Source: Pedobacter sp. ASV17 (GTDB lineage Bacteria > Bacteroidota > Bacteroidia > Sphingobacteriales > Sphingobacteriaceae). From it: DNA of 52,343 bases. The notes under the pieces are model-generated. The model searched no databases and was not told the origin of the DNA. It saw only the letters and a program-made list of their open reading frames with translations. Both the position numbers and the translations under genes were made by a program. The number at the start of each line of letters is the position of its first letter. Positions within the stretch are counted from its first letter, which is position 1. Below, in pieces: positions 25,046 to 33,254 of the stretch. The DNA lies in assembly GCF_016429065.1 (NCBI RefSeq), contig NZ_JAELTX010000019.1, positions 1-52,343 of the forward strand, written 5' to 3'.

Positions 25046-26710
25046 TTATTTTGTTTGACCTGCATTCTTGGTGTTTACATAAAAATTTCGTTCCACCTTA
25101 AAGTTTTCAGGAGTAATTGAAGCATCTACTTTTACAGATTGCCAATTGTTGCTTGGCTTAATCAAAGTGTACTCATCCGCTTTCAAGCTTACTTTTACAG
25201 GCATATCAAAACCTGTTACATCACTAATCCATTTGTATTGTAGCATGCCTTTTTCAATCTTATATTCCAAGGTAGGGATGTTGGCTTTACGCAGGTATTG
25301 GTCAAACACTTTGTCGAGTTTTAATCCACTTTGTTTAATGATATAAGCCTCAACATCTGCTGAAGTTGTAGTCGAATGGTAAAAGGTTTTATTCAAACCT
25401 CTTAAAACCTGTCTAAATTTTTCGTCGTTGTTAATTAACTGGCGGATGGTATGGATGAGGTTGGCTCCCTTGTAATACATATCGCCGCTGCCTTCGGTAT
25501 TGGTGTTGTATTTGCCAATCATAGGTTCTTTGTTTTCAATGTTTTTGCGCAAGCCAATCAGGTAATCGCTTGCTGCTGCTTTGCCTTGGGTACTTTCGGT
25601 AAATAAAACTTCCGAGTAGGTGGTAAATCCTTCGTGCACCCACATATCGGCAATGTCTTTGGTAGTAATGTTATTGCCAAACCACTCGTGGCCTGTTTCG
25701 TGAATGGTAATGAAATCCCATTTGAGGCCAATGCCAGTACCTGATAGATCTCTTCCCAGATATCCTTTTTGATATTGATTGCCATAAGCTACCGCACTTT
25801 GATGCTCCATGCCCAAATGAGGTGCTTGTACCAATTTATAGCCGTCTTTATACCAAGGGTAGGGGCCAAACCAGTATTCAAAAGATTTTAGCATCGGTTT
25901 TACATCAGCCTCCCAATGTGGACGAGCCTTGGTGCTGTCTTCTTTCAAGGGATAAAAATCTAAGCTTAGTTTGCCATCTTCGCCATCGTATGAATCGCTC
26001 CAATGAGCATATTTGCCAATATAGAAAGCAACGTTATAATTGTTGATGGGATTGCCCACAAACCAATGATGCTTGGTGTAGCCATCATTACCTTGGGTTT
26101 TGCCTCTATAACGGCCGTTGGCAATACAATCTAAATCTTTTGGGGCACTGATGCTGATTAACATGCTATCCACCTCATCGCTCTGATGGTCTTTGTTTGG
26201 CCACCAAACGCTAGCGCCTAAACCTTGACAGGCTACGGACACAAATGGATTACCAGATTTATCTTTTCTGAAAATAAATCCTCCGTCCCAAGGTGGCATT
26301 TTTGCAACTCTTGGATTGCCGCTATAAAAAACGGTAAAACGTTCTTTGCTGCCTTTTTTGATTTTAGGAAATTTTACGAAAACTGCCGCAAACTCTCTGG
26401 TAAATGGAAGTTCTTTTCCTTTGAAAACGACCTTTTCTACTTTTAAATTTTCGAACAAATCAAATTGTAGGTCTTCAAAATCTTTGGTTGCGGTAAAGGC
26501 AAATTCGTTACTGCCACTTACTGACTTATTATCGATGTCGATTTTCACATCTAAATGATAGTAATTGATATCGTAGCAGGTTCTTAAATCTGTTAAAGCA
26601 CCTCTCAAAAATTTTGCTCTTTCTTCTTTCTCGTTGCTGCCCAGCATGTTTTGTGCAAAGACAGCTGATGAAATGCTGGCGAAAGCTAGCGCAATTAGTA
26701 TTTTTTTCAT
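25046..26710 (-). CDS. M1 family zinc metallopeptidase
   Basis: Exported aminopeptidase-like protein of 554 residues with a signal peptide (MKKILIALAFASISSAVFAQ). The zinc site is HETGH (337-341), with the third ligand Glu360 in WVHEGF; the exopeptidase motif appears as GMEHQ (300-304) instead of the more usual GAMEN. The N-terminal domain is the M1 beta-saddle. The frame extends nine codons upstream of the chosen ATG at 26710, but only that ATG starts a signal peptide. It probably trims peptides in the periplasm, and follows another peptidase-like gene on the same strand. Confidence 0.93.
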   Translation of the reverse strand: MKKILIALAFASISSAVFAQNMLGSNEKEERAKFLRGALTDLRTCYDINYYHLDVKIDIDNKSVSGSNEFAFTATKDFEDLQFDLFENLKVEKVVFKGKELPFTREFAAVFVKFPKIKKGSKERFTVFYSGNPRVAKMPPWDGGFIFRKDKSGNPFVSVACQGLGASVWWPNKDHQSDEVDSMLISISAPKDLDCIANGRYRGKTQGNDGYTKHHWFVGNPINNYNVAFYIGKYAHWSDSYDGEDGKLSLDFYPLKEDSTKARPHWEADVKPMLKSFEYWFGPYPWYKDGYKLVQAPHLGMEHQSAVAYGNQYQKGYLGRDLSGTGIGLKWDFITIHETGHEWFGNNITTKDIADMWVHEGFTTYSEVLFTESTQGKAAASDYLIGLRKNIENKEPMIGKYNTNTEGSGDMYYKGANLIHTIRQLINNDEKFRQVLRGLNKTFYHSTTTSADVEAYIIKQSGLKLDKVFDQYLRKANIPTLEYKIEKGMLQYKWISDVTGFDMPVKVSLKADEYTLIKPSNNWQSVKVDASITPENFKVERNFYVNTKNAGQTK

Positions 26711-26723
26711 TGGTTTATATTTT

Positions 26724-26770
26724 AACCAGATAGACACAATAGATGGAAGAGACTATGTGTCTATCTGGTT
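26724..26770. repeat. 15-bp inverted repeat between two peptidase genes
   Basis: AACCAGATAGACACA (26724-26738) and its exact reverse complement (26756-26770) form a stem with a 17-nt loop in the gap between the CocE/S15 gene and the M1 gene. There is no T-run on the minus strand, so it is a poor intrinsic terminator. It may be an RNA processing or attenuation structure, or a dispersed repeat. Confidence 0.8.
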
Positions 26771-26774
26771 GATT

Positions 26775-28652
26775 TTATGGCTTTAATACAGGTAAAGATA
26801 AGAAAGAGCTGTTGGTTTGGTCATGATAAATTCTGTGCGTGGCCTTTTGGAAATCGCTAGGTTGTGCTTCGTAAATGTTCATGAATTTTTGAGGGTTTCT
26901 ATCGGCCAATGGAAACCAAGAGTGTTGTATTTGTACCATAATGCGGTGACCTTTTTTGAAAGTATGGCCCACATCTGGCAATGCATATTTCACTTGGGTG
27001 GCTTGGTTTGGTACAAAAGCTTCGGGTTTTTCGAAACTGTTTCTGTATTTGCCTCTTAATATCTCGCCCCTTACCATCATTTGATAGCCAGCCATCATTT
27101 TATCTTTATCAGCAGGTGAAACTTCCTTGGTATCTTCTGGATACACGTCAATTAATTTCACTACGTAGTCAGCATCGGTACCCGAAGTGCTTACCATTAA
27201 ATTTGCTAGCACTGGGCCAGTTAAGGTAATGTCTTCCGTTAACACATCTGTTTGATAGGTCTTCACATCAGGTCTTCTTGAAGCAAAACGTTGGTCATCT
27301 ACCATGTATTCTCTGGTTCGGTTAGCTTGGATGCCATCTTGATAAGGCACTGGAGCGTTTGGATCGCTCATGTACTCGTCATAGCTGTTATTGCCGCTAG
27401 GTTTGGTAAACGATAACTTGCCGTTTGGTTGGAAATACAATGATTTCAGCTCCACGTCTTGGGGCGGCCAAGTATTAAATTTTTTCCATTGGTTGCTTCC
27501 TGTTAAGAAGATGTTTGCTTCTGCACCGTTAAAGCTGCCTTCTCCTTTAAGGTAATATTTGAAGAATGGCAATTCTAAGTTTTCTTGGTAGTAAGTACTT
27601 GTAGGGGTGCCGAAATTGATGTCGCCAAAGCTATCGCCCTTGCCACGTACCCAACCGCCATGATACCATGGCCCTGCCACTAAAATATTGTTGGCCTTAG
27701 GGTTTTGAGCTTCAATTGATTTGTAGGTTTCAAAGGCGCCGTAAGCATCTTCGGCATCAAAAAAGCCTCCTACTACCATTACTGCTGGTTTTACATCTTT
27801 TAAATGTCTTACAATTTGACGTGCTTGCCAAAAGGTATCTAGGTTAGGATGTTTAAATAAGTTGTTCCAAAATTTAATGCTGTCGCCCATGTACTTGTCC
27901 TTTAGGTTTTTTACTGAGCCAGCTTCTAAATAGAAACGATAGTTATCTTTTATAGGGAATTGGAAAGGTTTAGGACCTTTATCTGGCGTAATTGGTTTTG
28001 GACGAGGAACTCCGAAAGAAGTCATGAATTTGAAGGCATCCATTAGAAATAATGCGCCGCCATGGTGGAAGTCATCTCCAATAAACCAATCGGTAACGGG
28101 GGCTTGTGGCGAAACTGCTTTTAATGCCGCATGCGATTTTACCAATGAAACGGTAGAATAAAAGCCAGGGTACGAAATACCGTACATCCCTGCTTTGCCA
28201 TTGTTGTTTTGAATGTTCTTCACTAACCAATCGATAGTGTCGTAGGTATCGGTACTTTCATCAATATCTTTTTTGCCTTTTTTAAGGTTGGTTGGCCTAA
28301 TGTCCTCAAACTCTCCTTCGCTCATCCAACGGCCACGTACGTCTTGGTAAACAAAAATAAAACCATCACGCATTACTGCTGGATAGCCTCCTAAACTGGT
28401 TTTGTATTCGTTTTCGCCGTAAGGTCTTACGGTATATGGGGTGCGGTTAATTAAAAATGGGTATTTTTTGTTGGCAGCAATATCCTTAGGAATGTATATG
28501 GCGGTAAATAGTTTTACGCCATCTCGCATGGGAATAAGGCGTTCTATTTTGGTGTAATGGTTACGTACGTAGGCAGAGTCTGTTTCTTGCGCTGAAGCGA
28601 TTTGGCTAAAAAAGCAAGAAAAGAGTAGGAGGGTGAGGATAATACGTTTCAT
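26775..28652 (-). CDS. CocE/NonD family hydrolase (S15-type acyl peptidase/esterase)
   Basis: Exported serine hydrolase of 625 residues. A signal peptide (about 1-21, ending IASAQ) precedes an alpha/beta-hydrolase domain with nucleophile Ser160 in GISYPGFYS, the acid in GGFFDAEDAYG (Asp299 or neighbours) and His331 in GPWYHGGW. The C-terminal third (about 390-625) is the jelly-roll domain of X-Pro dipeptidyl-peptidase/CocE proteins, with the typical VQIQHSWFP strand. Members release acyl or X-Pro groups; the natural substrate is not known here. It is upstream of the M1 peptidase on the same strand, 64 bp apart. Confidence 0.9.
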   Translation of the reverse strand: MKRIILTLLLFSCFFSQIASAQETDSAYVRNHYTKIERLIPMRDGVKLFTAIYIPKDIAANKKYPFLINRTPYTVRPYGENEYKTSLGGYPAVMRDGFIFVYQDVRGRWMSEGEFEDIRPTNLKKGKKDIDESTDTYDTIDWLVKNIQNNNGKAGMYGISYPGFYSTVSLVKSHAALKAVSPQAPVTDWFIGDDFHHGGALFLMDAFKFMTSFGVPRPKPITPDKGPKPFQFPIKDNYRFYLEAGSVKNLKDKYMGDSIKFWNNLFKHPNLDTFWQARQIVRHLKDVKPAVMVVGGFFDAEDAYGAFETYKSIEAQNPKANNILVAGPWYHGGWVRGKGDSFGDINFGTPTSTYYQENLELPFFKYYLKGEGSFNGAEANIFLTGSNQWKKFNTWPPQDVELKSLYFQPNGKLSFTKPSGNNSYDEYMSDPNAPVPYQDGIQANRTREYMVDDQRFASRRPDVKTYQTDVLTEDITLTGPVLANLMVSTSGTDADYVVKLIDVYPEDTKEVSPADKDKMMAGYQMMVRGEILRGKYRNSFEKPEAFVPNQATQVKYALPDVGHTFKKGHRIMVQIQHSWFPLADRNPQKFMNIYEAQPSDFQKATHRIYHDQTNSSFLSLPVLKP

Positions 28653-28731
28653 TATGTTTGGTTTAGTTTAGGGTGCTGAAAGCAGAAAGCTTAAGGCTGA
28701 AAGCTCTTGATAGCAAAGAATGAAAATAATA

Positions 28732-28811
28732 CCGTCATTTCGAGCGTGTGTGAGAAATTTAGCAAAGGGATATGTTTATACCCGCTATTTTCCTCTTTGT
28801 CGAAATGACGG
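28732..28811. repeat. GTCATTTCGA-type inverted repeat element
   Basis: CCGTCATTTCGA (28732-28743) and TCGAAATGACGG (28800-28811) are exact inverted 12-bp arms bounding an 80-bp element. The same arm sequence bounds the element at 14506-14643. Confidence 0.8.
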
Positions 28812-28819
28812 CATAAATG

Positions 28820-28993
28820 TTAGTGGCCGCCGTCGGCAGTGTCAACAGGTTTACGAAAGGCAAAGCCTAAAATGAAATATATCAAGGCAATGATGTACCA
28901 CACGGTAGGGCAATCATTTCTAAATGCCAATACGCCTAAAAGCAAAGCTGCGAGGCCTACAACAAAAAATGGAAGGTTTCTTAATTTAATCAT
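28820..28993 (-). CDS. Small two-helix membrane protein (57 aa)
   Basis: Short minus-strand gene: ATG at 28993, TAA at 28820-28822, 57 residues. The protein starts MIKLRNLPFFVVGLAALLLG and has two predicted membrane helices (about 8-24 and 31-46) separated by the polar turn FRNDCPT, then a charged tail ending FRKPVDTADGGH. Such a regular helix-turn-helix hydrophobic layout with basic flanks is unlikely by chance. An open frame on the plus strand (28839-29033) is its antisense shadow and has no such features. Function unknown; it has no obvious operon partner. Confidence 0.7.
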   Translation of the reverse strand: MIKLRNLPFFVVGLAALLLGVLAFRNDCPTVWYIIALIYFILGFAFRKPVDTADGGH

Positions 28994-29057
28994 ACTCAAA
29001 TATAAGCATGTGCTTTTTATAGCGGAAAATTAAATGAAAGTTTTGTTAAAGATGGAT

Positions 29058-29135
29058 GAAGGCACAAGCGGCACGCTTGCGCCGACAGTAGAATAAGATA
29101 ACAAACCTCGTAGGTTTTTAACTCCTATGAGGATT
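29058..29135. repeat. Composite palindromic repeat, degenerate copy
   Basis: GGCACAAGCGGCACGCTTGCG (about 29059-29079, a CAAGCG/CGCTTG hairpin) followed by a degenerate form of the AAACCTCGTAGG palindrome at 29103-29135. Better copies of both parts are at 29868-29930, and of the second part at 30778-30810. Confidence 0.7.
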
Positions 29136-29139
29136 AAGA

Positions 29140-29769
29140 CTATAACTGTAAAGCTGTTTTTCTGCTCTTTAATCTTTGTTTATTTATGAAATGCGCTACA
29201 ATAACATTTGGTACCCAGCATAGCCATGCTACAGCTAGGTAGGATTTTACGGGGTCGCCTGTTAGTGCGGACAGAGAAGGAAGCCATAACCTGAGTGTTA
29301 CTGCTGCGAAAGTACAGGCATAACTATAGGTCATGAGCTGTTGATGTTTGCTGATGTTGCCTTTTCTGATATAAGAAAGCGCAAAGCATGTGGTAAGTAG
29401 CCAGATGATGCCTAAACTTATAAAACCTGACGCAGCAATGAAACCTCCATTGGCATAAAAGCCCATGTATATGCCAGATACAGCACTGAAAACAACACAG
29501 CCTACATATATCTTTCCTATACTTTTATGGAGACCAATGTGTTTATTTCGAAATTTAATTCCGAATTGTCTCCATCCGATAAAAAGGGAGATGCCACCAA
29601 AAACAATATGCGTAATAAAAGCGGTCTTCCATATTGTATTTTGAAGGATTTGAGGTGTTTTTGTTGCCAAAAAGGTATGCTTTGGTTCTACAAAGGCGTA
29701 CATGAGCGGGTAAATCCCGATGAGCAATGCGAAGACGCAAAGAAGGATGAATAACAGTTTACGTGTCAT
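29140..29769 (-). CDS. DUF2306 membrane protein
   Basis: Integral membrane protein of 209 residues with about six hydrophobic helices, matching DUF2306. Characteristic features are the first periplasmic loop FVEPKHTFLATK, a HIVFGGISLFIGWRQF helix with a conserved histidine, the HKSIGKIYVGCVV segment, and a late SYACTFAAVTLRLWLP helix. The histidines at helix ends could bind heme or metal, but this is not established for the family. No linked gene suggests a role. Confidence 0.85.
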   Translation of the reverse strand: MTRKLLFILLCVFALLIGIYPLMYAFVEPKHTFLATKTPQILQNTIWKTAFITHIVFGGISLFIGWRQFGIKFRNKHIGLHKSIGKIYVGCVVFSAVSGIYMGFYANGGFIAASGFISLGIIWLLTTCFALSYIRKGNISKHQQLMTYSYACTFAAVTLRLWLPSLSALTGDPVKSYLAVAWLCWVPNVIVAHFINKQRLKSRKTALQL

Positions 29770-30079
29770 ACAGATATGTTTTTCTTTTTAGATAGGCTTA
29801 AATATATGAAATTATACTTTAACCGTAGAGTGTGGATGATGGTAGCTTGAAGGATAAAGACATAAGTGGCATGCTTGCGCCGACGGTAGAAAATAGCAAA
29901 CCTCGTAGGTTTTTAAAACCTACGAGGTTTAAGGATTTGGGAGAGCCTAGGAATATAAGGGAAATTTTGTCAGAAGGTGAATGGTATGTTGATAACACCA
30001 ACCACAGGCCAAATGAAAGTTTGGGTAAAGGATTGAATAGAGGCACAAGCGGGACGCTCGACCAATAACTGGTAAATTG
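29770..30079. other. Repeat-bearing gap
   Basis: No gene is supported in this 310-bp stretch. It holds a full copy of the composite repeat: a GACATAAGTGGCATGCTTGCG hairpin (about 29868-29888, quoted only in part elsewhere) and the perfect palindrome at 29898-29930. A truncated GGCACAAGCGGGACGCTCG unit lies near 30042-30060. A plus-strand frame through it (29832-30068) is made of repeat sequence. Confidence 0.6.
29898..29930. repeat. Perfect 16-bp-arm palindrome, copy 1
   Basis: AAACCTCGTAGGTTTT (29898-29913), one central T, then the exact reverse complement (29915-29930). An identical copy is at 30778-30810 and a degraded one at 29103-29135. Confidence 0.9.
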
Positions 30080-30652
30080 TTATTCTTCCAGCTTTTTAAT
30101 ACATTTTTCTCTGATTTTCCACACCTCATCGAAATGGAGATTAATAGATGTTTGTTCAATCCATTTTTTCAGGTATGCTTGGTGAAATTCCACTTTGAAA
30201 GTGTTTACTTGCTCGGGCTGGATTTCTATTTCTTCGATGATATCTTGATGGAGGTTCGCAATATCAGCGTTGGGAGTGGTAATGTCGAACCTTTTATTTC
30301 GTATTTTTAAGTAGCAATGGGCCTCGGGGATATAACTTAGTCCATTTTCAAGAATCAAGTTTCCTATTTTGGGTGTATTCAAATGATTCATTTTATACAT
30401 CCCTAAAACTAACGCTACTTCTTCAATTTGGTTTAAATCTGCTATTTTCTTTAAAAATGCATGCTTTGAACTACAAGTACCTTTGTTTTCGGTTAATACT
30501 AGCGAAAAATCCTCCCTGTTTTGGTTACGTCCGTAGGGGAGTTGTTGGATGAAATGAACCAATTCGTCCCAATGCAGTATTGATTTTTCTATTACGAGTT
30601 TAGTGAGTGAATCTTTTGAGTTAAGTAAGGTATGTTTGATGGGAGAGTTCAT
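30080..30652 (-). CDS. Transglutaminase-like cysteine-hydrolase fold protein, uncharacterised
   Basis: Cytoplasmic protein of 190 residues with no close family that I recognise. A candidate catalytic triad in the order of transglutaminase-like domains is visible: Cys60 in ENKGTCSSKHAFL, His112 in PEAHCYLKI and Asp123 in KRFDITTP. The Cys is at the start of a helix and the His and Asp lie on successive strands, as in that fold. The N-terminal 45 residues are helical and the C-terminal tail charged. The neighbours are repeats, so context gives no clue. It could be a peptidase, an amidase or an inactive relative. Confidence 0.7.
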   Translation of the reverse strand: MNSPIKHTLLNSKDSLTKLVIEKSILHWDELVHFIQQLPYGRNQNREDFSLVLTENKGTCSSKHAFLKKIADLNQIEEVALVLGMYKMNHLNTPKIGNLILENGLSYIPEAHCYLKIRNKRFDITTPNADIANLHQDIIEEIEIQPEQVNTFKVEFHQAYLKKWIEQTSINLHFDEVWKIREKCIKKLEE

Positions 30653-30680
30653 GGTTAGGTATTTGGTTTTTCCAACAACT

Positions 30681-30688
30681 CAAAGATA
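30681..30688 (-). promoter_or_regulatory. -7 promoter box of transglutaminase-like gene
   Basis: TATCTTTG on the minus strand matches TAnnTTTG exactly, 28 bp upstream of the ATG at 30652. Confidence 0.45.
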
Positions 30689-31006
30689 CGAATCGTTTTT
30701 TCATAGATCGTAGCACCATCTTTTGTAAACTAAACGGGATTGTAGCGGAAATACTTTTTGTTGCATTTGTAATTAACAAACCTCGTAGGTTTTTAAAACC
30801 TACGAGGTTTAAGGATAATCCTTCGACAGGCTCAGGATGACAGGTATGAACGGCAGTTGCGTTCACAAAAAGATTACAGCGGAAAGCCCGACTAGCGGAG
30901 GCGATGAAATACACGTGTAGCTTTTCAAAAAAAATCATCCTTAAACTTCTTTTATTTGCAAGACAACGAACACGTGCAAGTTTTTACAACATTAAAACAT
31001 TGTAAC
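30689..31006. other. Gene-free stretch with dispersed repeats upstream of lpdA
   Basis: The second perfect copy of the AAACCTCGTAGG palindrome is at 30778-30810. It is followed directly by CTTCGACAGGCTCAGGATGA (about 30822-30841), a motif found as an intergenic repeat in many bacteria. I see no gene. Confidence 0.6.
30778..30810. repeat. Perfect 16-bp-arm palindrome, copy 2
   Basis: Identical over 33 bp to 29898-29930, and both copies are followed by AAGGAT. Confidence 0.9.
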
Positions 31007-31038
31007 TTTTGGGGTTTAGGTGGTAAAGTGTACATTTG
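31007..31038 (+). promoter_or_regulatory. lpdA promoter
   Basis: TACATTTG (31031-31038) is an exact -7 box, with TTTTG at 31007-31011 as the -33 element, 19 bp apart. The lpdA ATG is 25 bp further on. Confidence 0.65.
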
Positions 31039-31063
31039 CCCTAACAAAAATTCTTAAAAGATT

Positions 31064-32470
31064 ATGCAATACGACGTAGTTGTTATAGGCTCGGGTCCGG
31101 GCGGTTATGTAGGTGCCATCCGTTGTGCACAATTAGGTTTAAAAACAGCGGTAGTAGAAAAATATAAAACTTATGGCGGTACTTGTCTAAATGTTGGCTG
31201 TATCCCGTCTAAGGCCTTGTTAGATTCTTCGGAGCATTACCATAACGCGGCTCATACTTTTACTACTCACGGTATTAACCTAAAAGATTTGAAGGTTGAT
31301 ATGAAGCAGATGATTGCCCGTAAGGACGATGTAGTTGCTCAAAACACTGCTGGTATTACTTATCTGTTTAAGAAAAATAAAATTGATGCCTTTGAAGGTG
31401 TAGCTTCTTTTGAAGATAAAAACACCATTTTGGTAACTAAAGCTGATGGTAGCACTGAAAAATTAACGGCTAAAAACGTAATTATTGCTACAGGTTCTAA
31501 ACCTACGGCTTTGCCATTTTTGCCAGTGGATAAAAAACGCATCATTACTTCGACCGAGGCTTTAACTTTGAAAGAAGTGCCTAAAACCATGGTTGTAATT
31601 GGTGGTGGTGTTATTGGTTTGGAGTTAGGTTCGGTTTATGCTCGTTTGGGCACTAAGGTTACGGTTGTAGAATTTGCGCCATCAATTATCAGCACAATGG
31701 ATGCTGGTTTGGGTAAAGAACTACAACGTGTACTGAAAAAATCGTTGGGCATGGAGTTTTTAACCAACCACAAAGTAACTGGCGCATCGGTTAAAGGCAA
31801 AGTGGTAACGGTAACTGCTGAAAATGCTAAAGGTGAGGCGGTGAATTTAGAAGCTGATTACTGTATTGTAGCGGTTGGTAGAACGGCTTATACCCAAGGT
31901 TTAGGATTAGAAAAAATTGGCATTACGCCTGAGGAAAGAGGCAATAAAATTCCTGTTAATGACCATTTAGAAACTGCTGTTAAAGGTGTGTATGCTATTG
32001 GTGACGTGATTAAAGGGGCGATGCTGGCACATAAAGCGGAGGATGAAGGTATTTATGTAGCGGAGACTATTGCTGGGCAAAAACCTCATATCAACTATAA
32101 CTTAATTCCTGGTGTGGTTTATACTTGGCCTGAGGTGGCTTCTGTAGGTCAAACTGAGGAGCAATTGAAAGCTGCTGGTGTGAAATTCAAAGCTGGTTCG
32201 TTCCCTTTCAAAGCTAGTGGACGTGCTAAAGCGAGTATGGATACTGATGGTTTTGTGAAGGTATTGGCTGATGAAAAAACAGACGAAATTTTAGGTGTTC
32301 ATATGATTGGCCCTCGTGCTGCTGATATGATTGCTGAGGCGGTTGTTGCGATGGAATTCCGTGCTTCGGCAGAGGATGTAGCTAGAATTTGCCACGCACA
32401 CCCAACTTATACTGAAGCTTTAAAAGAGGCTGCTTTGGCTGCTACTGAAAATAGAGCAATACATATTTAG
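31064..32470 (+). CDS. lpdA: Dihydrolipoyl dehydrogenase (E3)
   Basis: Flavoprotein disulfide reductase of 468 residues that reoxidises dihydrolipoamide with NAD, as E3 of 2-oxo acid dehydrogenase complexes and possibly the glycine cleavage system. The FAD motif IGSGPGGYVGAI is at 8-19, the redox disulfide in GGTCLNVGCIPSK is Cys41-Cys46, the NAD motif VIGGGVIGLELGS is near 180, and the C-terminal dimer-interface His446-Glu451 dyad lies in HAHPTYTEAL. It stands alone with its own promoter and terminator, so it is probably shared between complexes including SucA-SucB upstream. Confidence 0.97.
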   Translation: MQYDVVVIGSGPGGYVGAIRCAQLGLKTAVVEKYKTYGGTCLNVGCIPSKALLDSSEHYHNAAHTFTTHGINLKDLKVDMKQMIARKDDVVAQNTAGITYLFKKNKIDAFEGVASFEDKNTILVTKADGSTEKLTAKNVIIATGSKPTALPFLPVDKKRIITSTEALTLKEVPKTMVVIGGGVIGLELGSVYARLGTKVTVVEFAPSIISTMDAGLGKELQRVLKKSLGMEFLTNHKVTGASVKGKVVTVTAENAKGEAVNLEADYCIVAVGRTAYTQGLGLEKIGITPEERGNKIPVNDHLETAVKGVYAIGDVIKGAMLAHKAEDEGIYVAETIAGQKPHINYNLIPGVVYTWPEVASVGQTEEQLKAAGVKFKAGSFPFKASGRAKASMDTDGFVKVLADEKTDEILGVHMIGPRAADMIAEAVVAMEFRASAEDVARICHAHPTYTEALKEAALAATENRAIHI

Positions 32471-32520
32471 TAACTAGTTACTAGTGGCTAGTAGTTAGTA
32501 GCTAGTGGTCAGTTGACTGT
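32471..32520 (+). repeat. TAG/TTAG-rich run directly after the lpdA stop
   Basis: TAACTAGTTACTAGTGGCTAG and similar words follow the stop codon immediately. A related run follows the MFS gene stop (about 52095-52121) and a weaker one follows sucA. Confidence 0.7.
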
Positions 32521-32550
32521 GGTTAGCTGAGTCTTGCTGAAACATGATAT

Positions 32551-32582
32551 AAATCCTGCGGTGGTTGCCGTGGGATTTTTTT
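32551..32582 (+). terminator. Intrinsic terminator after lpdA
   Basis: An 11-bp stem (32551-32561 with 32568-32578, two wobble pairs), 6-nt loop, and a run of seven T from 32576. Confidence 0.85.
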
Positions 32583-33254
32583 GTGCCCTTCATTGCTAGG
32601 CACGGCCTGTCTCCGCTTTTCGGGAAAGTAATTTTAAATCCTCCCCTTGCCCCTCAGGGAGGGGGATACTGGAAGTGCAAGTGTTGGAGATTCTTCGCTG
32701 CGCTCTGAATGATAAAAGGACTTGCTGCTTCGCAGTTTTCGCTATCGAAGTGTAGGTGCGGGTTGCGCTTAGAATGATAAAGTGTGCAAATGAACAGGTT
32801 TTCGGTAAAACAAAAAGGTGCCTTTTCGCAGTTCCTTTTTTTTGTCATTCCGACGATTGGAGGAATCTCTAGAGAGTATTCTATTTAACCAAATCGTTGG
32901 AGATTCTTCGCTGCGCTCTGAATGACAAAAGGACTTACTGCTTCGCGGTCTTCGCTATCGAAGTTTCGGTGGGGGTTGCGCTCAGAATGAAAAAGTGCGC
33001 AAATGAACAGTTCTCTGATATAGCAAAAGATGCCTTGTTGCAGTTACTATGTCTCCCTTAGGAGAGTCCTGCTCCGATATTTCGGAGGAGATTAAGAGGG
33101 AGGTTTTGGTTAGATTATAAAGCATCCTTGAAATATTTGCCTCCCAAATGTTTTTAATACCGAGAGATTAAGCCATCATTAAATTTTTCTCCTCTCCGTT
33201 TTAATTTCCTTAATTACTTGATGGTTTTATTTTTAGATATGTATTTTAGCAACG
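32583..33254. repeat. Gene-free stretch with a 150-bp imperfect direct repeat
   Basis: No gene is supported. Two related copies of about 150 bp start with GTTGGAGATTCTTCGCTGCG at 32683 and 32896 (period 213 bp) and run to about 32836 and 33048. Between them is a GTCATTCCGACGATTGGAGG unit (about 32854-32873). A CTCCCC/GGGGAG type inverted repeat lies near 32641-32665, and CTCCGATATTTCGGAG (33071-33086) forms a hairpin near the end. Confidence 0.75.

Noticed and set aside
28839..29033. Plus-strand open frame of 64 codons
   Set aside because: It is antisense to the more convincing 57-residue membrane protein at 28820-28993 and has no coherent features.
29832..30068. Plus-strand open frame through the composite repeat
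   Set aside because: It is made of palindromic repeat sequence.
30621..30938. Minus-strand open frame upstream of lpdA
   Set aside because: It spans the palindrome and the CTTCGACAGG repeat and overlaps the transglutaminase-like gene start.
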